Source: JAAZMF01 sp036786445 (GTDB taxonomy: Bacteria > Bacillota > Limnochordia > DTU087). From it: a DNA stretch of 16,684 nucleotides. Positions 14,027-16,684 of this stretch are shown here, in pieces. Under the pieces are notes generated by a model that was not told the origin of the DNA, ran no database searches, and worked only from the letters and a program-made list of their open reading frames with translations. The stretch is from positions 1-16,684 of the forward strand of contig DAIQRD010000049.1 of the NCBI GenBank assembly GCA_036786445.1, read 5' to 3'. The first letter of the stretch is position 1. Every line of letters starts with the position of its first letter. A program made the position numbers and the translations under genes.

Positions 14027-15940
14027 CTAGAGTCTAAATTGGTTTACCACCCGTTGCAGTTCCTGGGCCATATTACTCAAAAGCTGGGAGGAAGAAGCTA
14101 CCTGTTGAATGGCAGCTGACTGCTCTTCGGTCGCCGCAGCGATTTCCTGACTACCACCACTCATCTGTTCCGTTCCTGCAGAAATCTGCCGGATCTCACT
14201 GGCAACTAGATCGGTTTCTTGCAAGATCTCTTGGAGACGTTCCCCACTGGCTTTTACTACACCAAGAGTGTGCTCCACTTGGACAACACTCTCTCTCATA
14301 CCCACAACTGTACCCTCTGTCTCCCCCTGAATCCTCCCAATGAGTAGGCCAATCTCCGCCGTGGCCTCAGAAGATTGCTCCGCCAGCTTCCGAACTTCCT
14401 CTGCTACTACAGCAAAACCGCGCCCAAACTCCCCGGCACGAGCTGCTTCAATGGCCGCATTTAGAGCCAGGAGATTGGTCTGATCGGCGATATCACTAAT
14501 CATTTCTACAATCCTCCCGATCTCCTGTGATCTATCACCTAAACTCTCCACCTTGCCTGCCAGATTCGTCATGTGCCCCTGCAGCATGGTGGTTTCATCT
14601 ACTGCTTTACTCACTGCTTGGTCCCCGGCAGAAGCCGTATCAGTAACGTGTCTAGCCGAATCAGCCATTCTTTGTACATTACTGCTCATCTCCGTTGCCA
14701 TGCCAGCAAATTCGTTGGCACTAGCCGCCACTTCCTCGATAGAGGCGCCAGCCTCTTCCGATGAAGCAGACAGCTCTTGGGATGTGTCGGCTACTTGCTG
14801 GGAGTACTGCCTAAGATTGCCGATGATGTCTCTTAGTCCCTCGGTCATCCGTACAAAACTGGCCGCCATATTACCAATCTCATCTGAACCACTGGCAGCA
14901 AGATTGACCGTCAAGTCACCCCCGGCCACCTGCTCTGCCATGCCAGCCAATTGCCTCAGGGGCGCGACAGAACGTTTCGCTACCTGAAATGTGAGGAAAC
15001 CCACACAGATAATGGCGATCAGTGAAACAGCAACACTGATAGTTACCCGATTAGTGACTGGTTGAGTTACTGCTTTCTTCGGAACCAGAGTGCCAAGAGA
15101 CCAGCCCATCAGCTCTACCGGGTTATAGAAAACCAACTGCGGTTCTCCCTGGTAGACTGCTTCACCCAGGCCGCTTTTGCCAGATACCATATCCTTGCAG
15201 ATGGCGCCTAGCTTTCCCTCCAACTGGGTCCCATTTGTTGAAAATACCATTCTCGGATCCGGATGAACAAGAATCGTTCCCTTCCTATCCATCACAAATG
15301 CATATCCGCCCTCATGAGTGGCGACACTTGATACCACATCATTGACTGTATCCAGCAACAGATCCATACCCAGTAGGCCCTGTAACGATGAACCTATGTA
15401 GATAGGATAGGTGATGGAAAGCACTGGTTTGCCGGTTATAGCATCTAGATATGGATCTGTGAAGAATAGACTATCGGCCCTCTTACCTTCCCGATACCAG
15501 TCTCTTTCACTAACTCGGTAATCCGCAGAGGCCTCCCATTCGTCCGTGTCAAAAATAGTCTGGGTCCGCTCGGAGCCAAAGTATATGTTGAGTATGTTCT
15601 TATCTGACTGTGCCGTTCTAGTAATACTGGCCAGGTATCTGGCATAGTCCTCGTTACCCGAATATGCCGAGGGATTTCGTTCAGCAATGATGGAGGCAAA
15701 GGATCGAACATCCTCTGATTGGGCCAAAGTACCTAGTACAGCTGCGTATTTATCGAAGTAGCCTTCCAGCGCGATAGATGCCCTTAATGTAGCTTCCCTA
15801 CCCTCCTCGCTTGCTCCCTCCCAACCTACATCGTATAGCCAGAATCCGTTCAAGACAGCTACAAGTCCGTACCCCACCAGCATCAGCAACACGATGGGCA
15901 ACATCAGCTTTCCAATAACAGAATCTCGATACCAGCGCAT
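14027..15940 (-). CDS. Methyl-accepting chemotaxis protein with dCache-type sensor
   Basis: This chemoreceptor of 637 residues senses a ligand outside the inner membrane and controls CheA inside. Segments in order: first transmembrane helix about 10-33; an extracytoplasmic double-Cache (dCache_1) domain about 40-290 with RDWYREG (146-152), FTDPYLDAITGKPVLSI and GTILVHPDP; second transmembrane helix about 298-320; HAMP about 321-372; then the long coiled-coil signalling domain. The near-invariant hairpin tip (AAIEAARAGEFGRGFAVVAE) is at about 495-514, and glutamine/glutamate pairs that could be methylated flank it. The start is ATG 15940, eight bases after AGGAGG. No other chemotaxis genes are nearby, so it is an orphan receptor feeding a distant Che cluster. 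The RDWYR-type Cache motif is often linked to amino-acid sensing, but the ligand is not known here. The gene appears intact. Confidence 0.95.
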   Translation of the reverse strand: MRWYRDSVIGKLMLPIVLLMLVGYGLVAVLNGFWLYDVGWEGASEEGREATLRASIALEGYFDKYAAVLGTLAQSEDVRSFASIIAERNPSAYSGNEDYARYLASITRTAQSDKNILNIYFGSERTQTIFDTDEWEASADYRVSERDWYREGKRADSLFFTDPYLDAITGKPVLSITYPIYIGSSLQGLLGMDLLLDTVNDVVSSVATHEGGYAFVMDRKGTILVHPDPRMVFSTNGTQLEGKLGAICKDMVSGKSGLGEAVYQGEPQLVFYNPVELMGWSLGTLVPKKAVTQPVTNRVTISVAVSLIAIICVGFLTFQVAKRSVAPLRQLAGMAEQVAGGDLTVNLAASGSDEIGNMAASFVRMTEGLRDIIGNLRQYSQQVADTSQELSASSEEAGASIEEVAASANEFAGMATEMSSNVQRMADSARHVTDTASAGDQAVSKAVDETTMLQGHMTNLAGKVESLGDRSQEIGRIVEMISDIADQTNLLALNAAIEAARAGEFGRGFAVVAEEVRKLAEQSSEATAEIGLLIGRIQGETEGTVVGMRESVVQVEHTLGVVKASGERLQEILQETDLVASEIRQISAGTEQMSGGSQEIAAATEEQSAAIQQVASSSQLLSNMAQELQRVVNQFRL

Positions 15941-16130
15941 TTACATCTCCTCCTTGATTTGGAAAACCACGACTTCTCCATTCAATCAAATCCAACTGAT
16001 GCCATCTACTACACTAAACACTATCACCCTGGACTAGATAGTTCAAGATTTATGTATAACCGTGATTCTTCGCGCAAACTTGACCATTATCCTTTGTTTA
16101 GTTTCACTATTACTGCGATTCCACAGATAC

Positions 16131-16142
16131 GTTTCCGGAAAC
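16131..16142. promoter_or_regulatory. Palindrome GTTTCCGGAAAC, possible operator
   Basis: This perfect 12-bp palindrome with a CCGG centre lies about 190 bases upstream of the chemoreceptor start. It has the symmetry of a dimeric repressor site, but no matching regulator is evident in the window. Confidence 0.25.
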
Positions 16143-16190
16143 ACATTTTTTCTTGCTCTTCTAGCCCCATTGGCATAAGTCAGTGAAATT

Positions 16191-16216
16191 AACCCCTTGA
16201 GCAGCTCGGGGTTTTT
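16191..16216 (+). terminator. Rho-independent terminator-like hairpin without an obvious gene
   Basis: AACCCC (16191-16196) pairs with GGGGTT (16208-16213), closing an 11-base loop that can itself form a short GAGC/GCTC-type pairing. Five T (16212-16216) end the element on the plus strand. No plus-strand gene precedes it within the window. Confidence 0.5.
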
Positions 16217-16416
16217 CGGCCTCGAGCCCTGTCTTCGATCTCTATGTCTTTGGTAATATGAAAGGACATTGAGTGGCAGATACAAAGTCATGATGTGGCA
16301 AAAAAAAGAGCCACGGCGCAGCATCCTCGAAATACGCCTCTAAGCGAGTCAGGGGAACTAGACGAATGCTGACAGTGACTCAAATAGACATATCAAAACC
16401 TGAAGAATAGACTCTC

Positions 16417-16507
16417 GTGGAAAAGCTGGGGCACGGAGAGGAAAAGCGGCAATAGATTACAGATTGGTTTTTTCCAGAAGGGGCAGAGCCCGTCATCAGC
16501 AACAGGT
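16417..16507 (+). pseudogene. Eroded second copy of the 93-residue unknown gene
   Basis: Bases 16417-16452 match 6580-6615 closely, then 16460-16507 match 6751-6798, with the intervening 135 bases of the intact copy reduced to seven. Start region and middle of the gene are lost and the frame is broken by TAG, so it cannot make the protein. Confidence 0.75.
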
Positions 16508-16550
16508 TGGGCAAGAGTAGAACGAGAAAACTCTTGTCACTCGCTTACTG

Positions 16551-16684
16551 TCAAGGCCTGCCCTTTATCCACAAAGCACCGAGCTCGATGGTGAGACCAG
16601 GAAAATCCACGTGGGTGAAAGCTTCGCTCCCCTCGGCGCCGCTGCGTACGGCGTATTCACCGGTATCCAAAAGCGCAAAAGCTT
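16551..16684 (-). CDS. Uma2 (DUF820) family nuclease, C-terminal part, runs off the window
   Basis: The last 44 codons before TGA (16551-16553) encode AFALLDTGEYAVRSGAEGS, then EAFTHVDFPGLTIELGALW. This is nearly the same as the tail of the fragment at 7079-7288, with five replacements in 43 residues. The rest of the gene lies beyond base 16684, so it cannot be said whether this copy is complete. Uma2 proteins have a PD-(D/E)XK-like fold and an unsettled cellular role. Its tail lies 43 bases from the eroded copy of the 93-residue gene, in the same relative order and orientation as at 6520-7288 but with the middle small ORF deleted. Confidence 0.65.
   Translation of the reverse strand, partial: AFALLDTGEYAVRSGAEGSEAFTHVDFPGLTIELGALWIKGRP

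Larger units (their letters stand above)
15941..16416. other. Non-coding stretch upstream of the chemoreceptor gene
   Basis: Open frames on both strands here lack ribosome binding sites and recognisable products. The region holds the chemoreceptor leader, a 12-bp palindrome (16131-16142), a plus-strand terminator-like hairpin (16191-16216) and a short GTGGC/GCCAC stem around a run of A at about 16293-16311. I found no convincing sigma-A or SigD promoter for the chemoreceptor. Confidence 0.5.

Noticed and set aside
16043..16324. Minus-strand frame of 93 codons
   Set aside because: It has no ribosome binding site or family resemblance and spans a terminator-like hairpin.
1..16684. CRISPR array, tRNA, rRNA or riboswitch
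   Set aside because: No regularly spaced repeats, cloverleaf ends or known aptamer cores were seen on either strand by reading.

Overview
The window looks like a fragment of a spore-forming, anaerobic, heterotrophic Bacillota, probably from an assembled environmental genome. GC content is moderate (roughly half by eye), ribosome binding sites are strong AGGAGG-type, and a CotF-like spore coat protein is present. Three exported proteins carry signal peptides without a lipobox: the sugar-binding protein, the M20 hydrolase and a YbaY/MliC-type protein. There is also a beta-barrel-like gene fragment. Together these hint at a periplasm and outer membrane, as in the diderm Bacillota (Limnochordia, Halanaerobiales, Negativicutes). 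The lineage is an inference, not something the sequence proves. Both ends look like contig ends: the left end folds back on itself as a 31-bp inverted repeat, and the last 55 bases exactly repeat an internal stretch.

Layout. (1) 1-1377, minus: a GntR/HutC-type regulator followed after 17 bp by an ADP-ribosylglycohydrolase cut by the left edge. (2) 1670-3445, plus: a clear promoter, a secreted M20 metallo-amidohydrolase and a terminator, divergent from the regulator. (3) 3490-4500, minus: a cysteine-free exported protein with YbaY-like, MliC-like and a third domain. (4) 4741-5208, plus: the coat protein. (5) 5420-6280, minus: a Gfo/Idh/MocA oxidoreductase. (6) 6520-7660: gene debris, with a 93-aa unknown, a probably frameshifted small ORF, a Uma2 nuclease tail and a beta-barrel-like tail. 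(7) 7662-13471, minus: a complete alpha-glucan uptake locus, in transcription order LacI regulator, solute-binding protein, two permeases and a cytoplasmic GH13 enzyme. (8) 13675-14000: a hairpin and an IS3-family transposase remnant. (9) 14027-15940, minus: a Cache-domain chemoreceptor. (10) 15941-16684: non-coding sequence, then a second, eroded copy of the region 6 debris.

How the genes work together. The sugar locus is the coherent system here. The LacI-family protein probably binds a perfect 14-bp palindrome that fills the spacer between the -35 and -10 boxes of the transporter promoter, and a near-identical site upstream of its own gene. Imported maltodextrin-like sugars would be cut in the cytoplasm by the GH13 enzyme. 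No ATPase gene is present, so the importer presumably borrows a shared MsmX-type ATPase. A stem-loop between the binding-protein gene and the first permease gene probably sets their relative expression. I found no convincing new defence or biosynthetic system. The most useful leads are the cysteine-free YbaY/MliC-like protein, the operator-in-spacer architecture, the decaying repeat module and the assembly signs at both ends.
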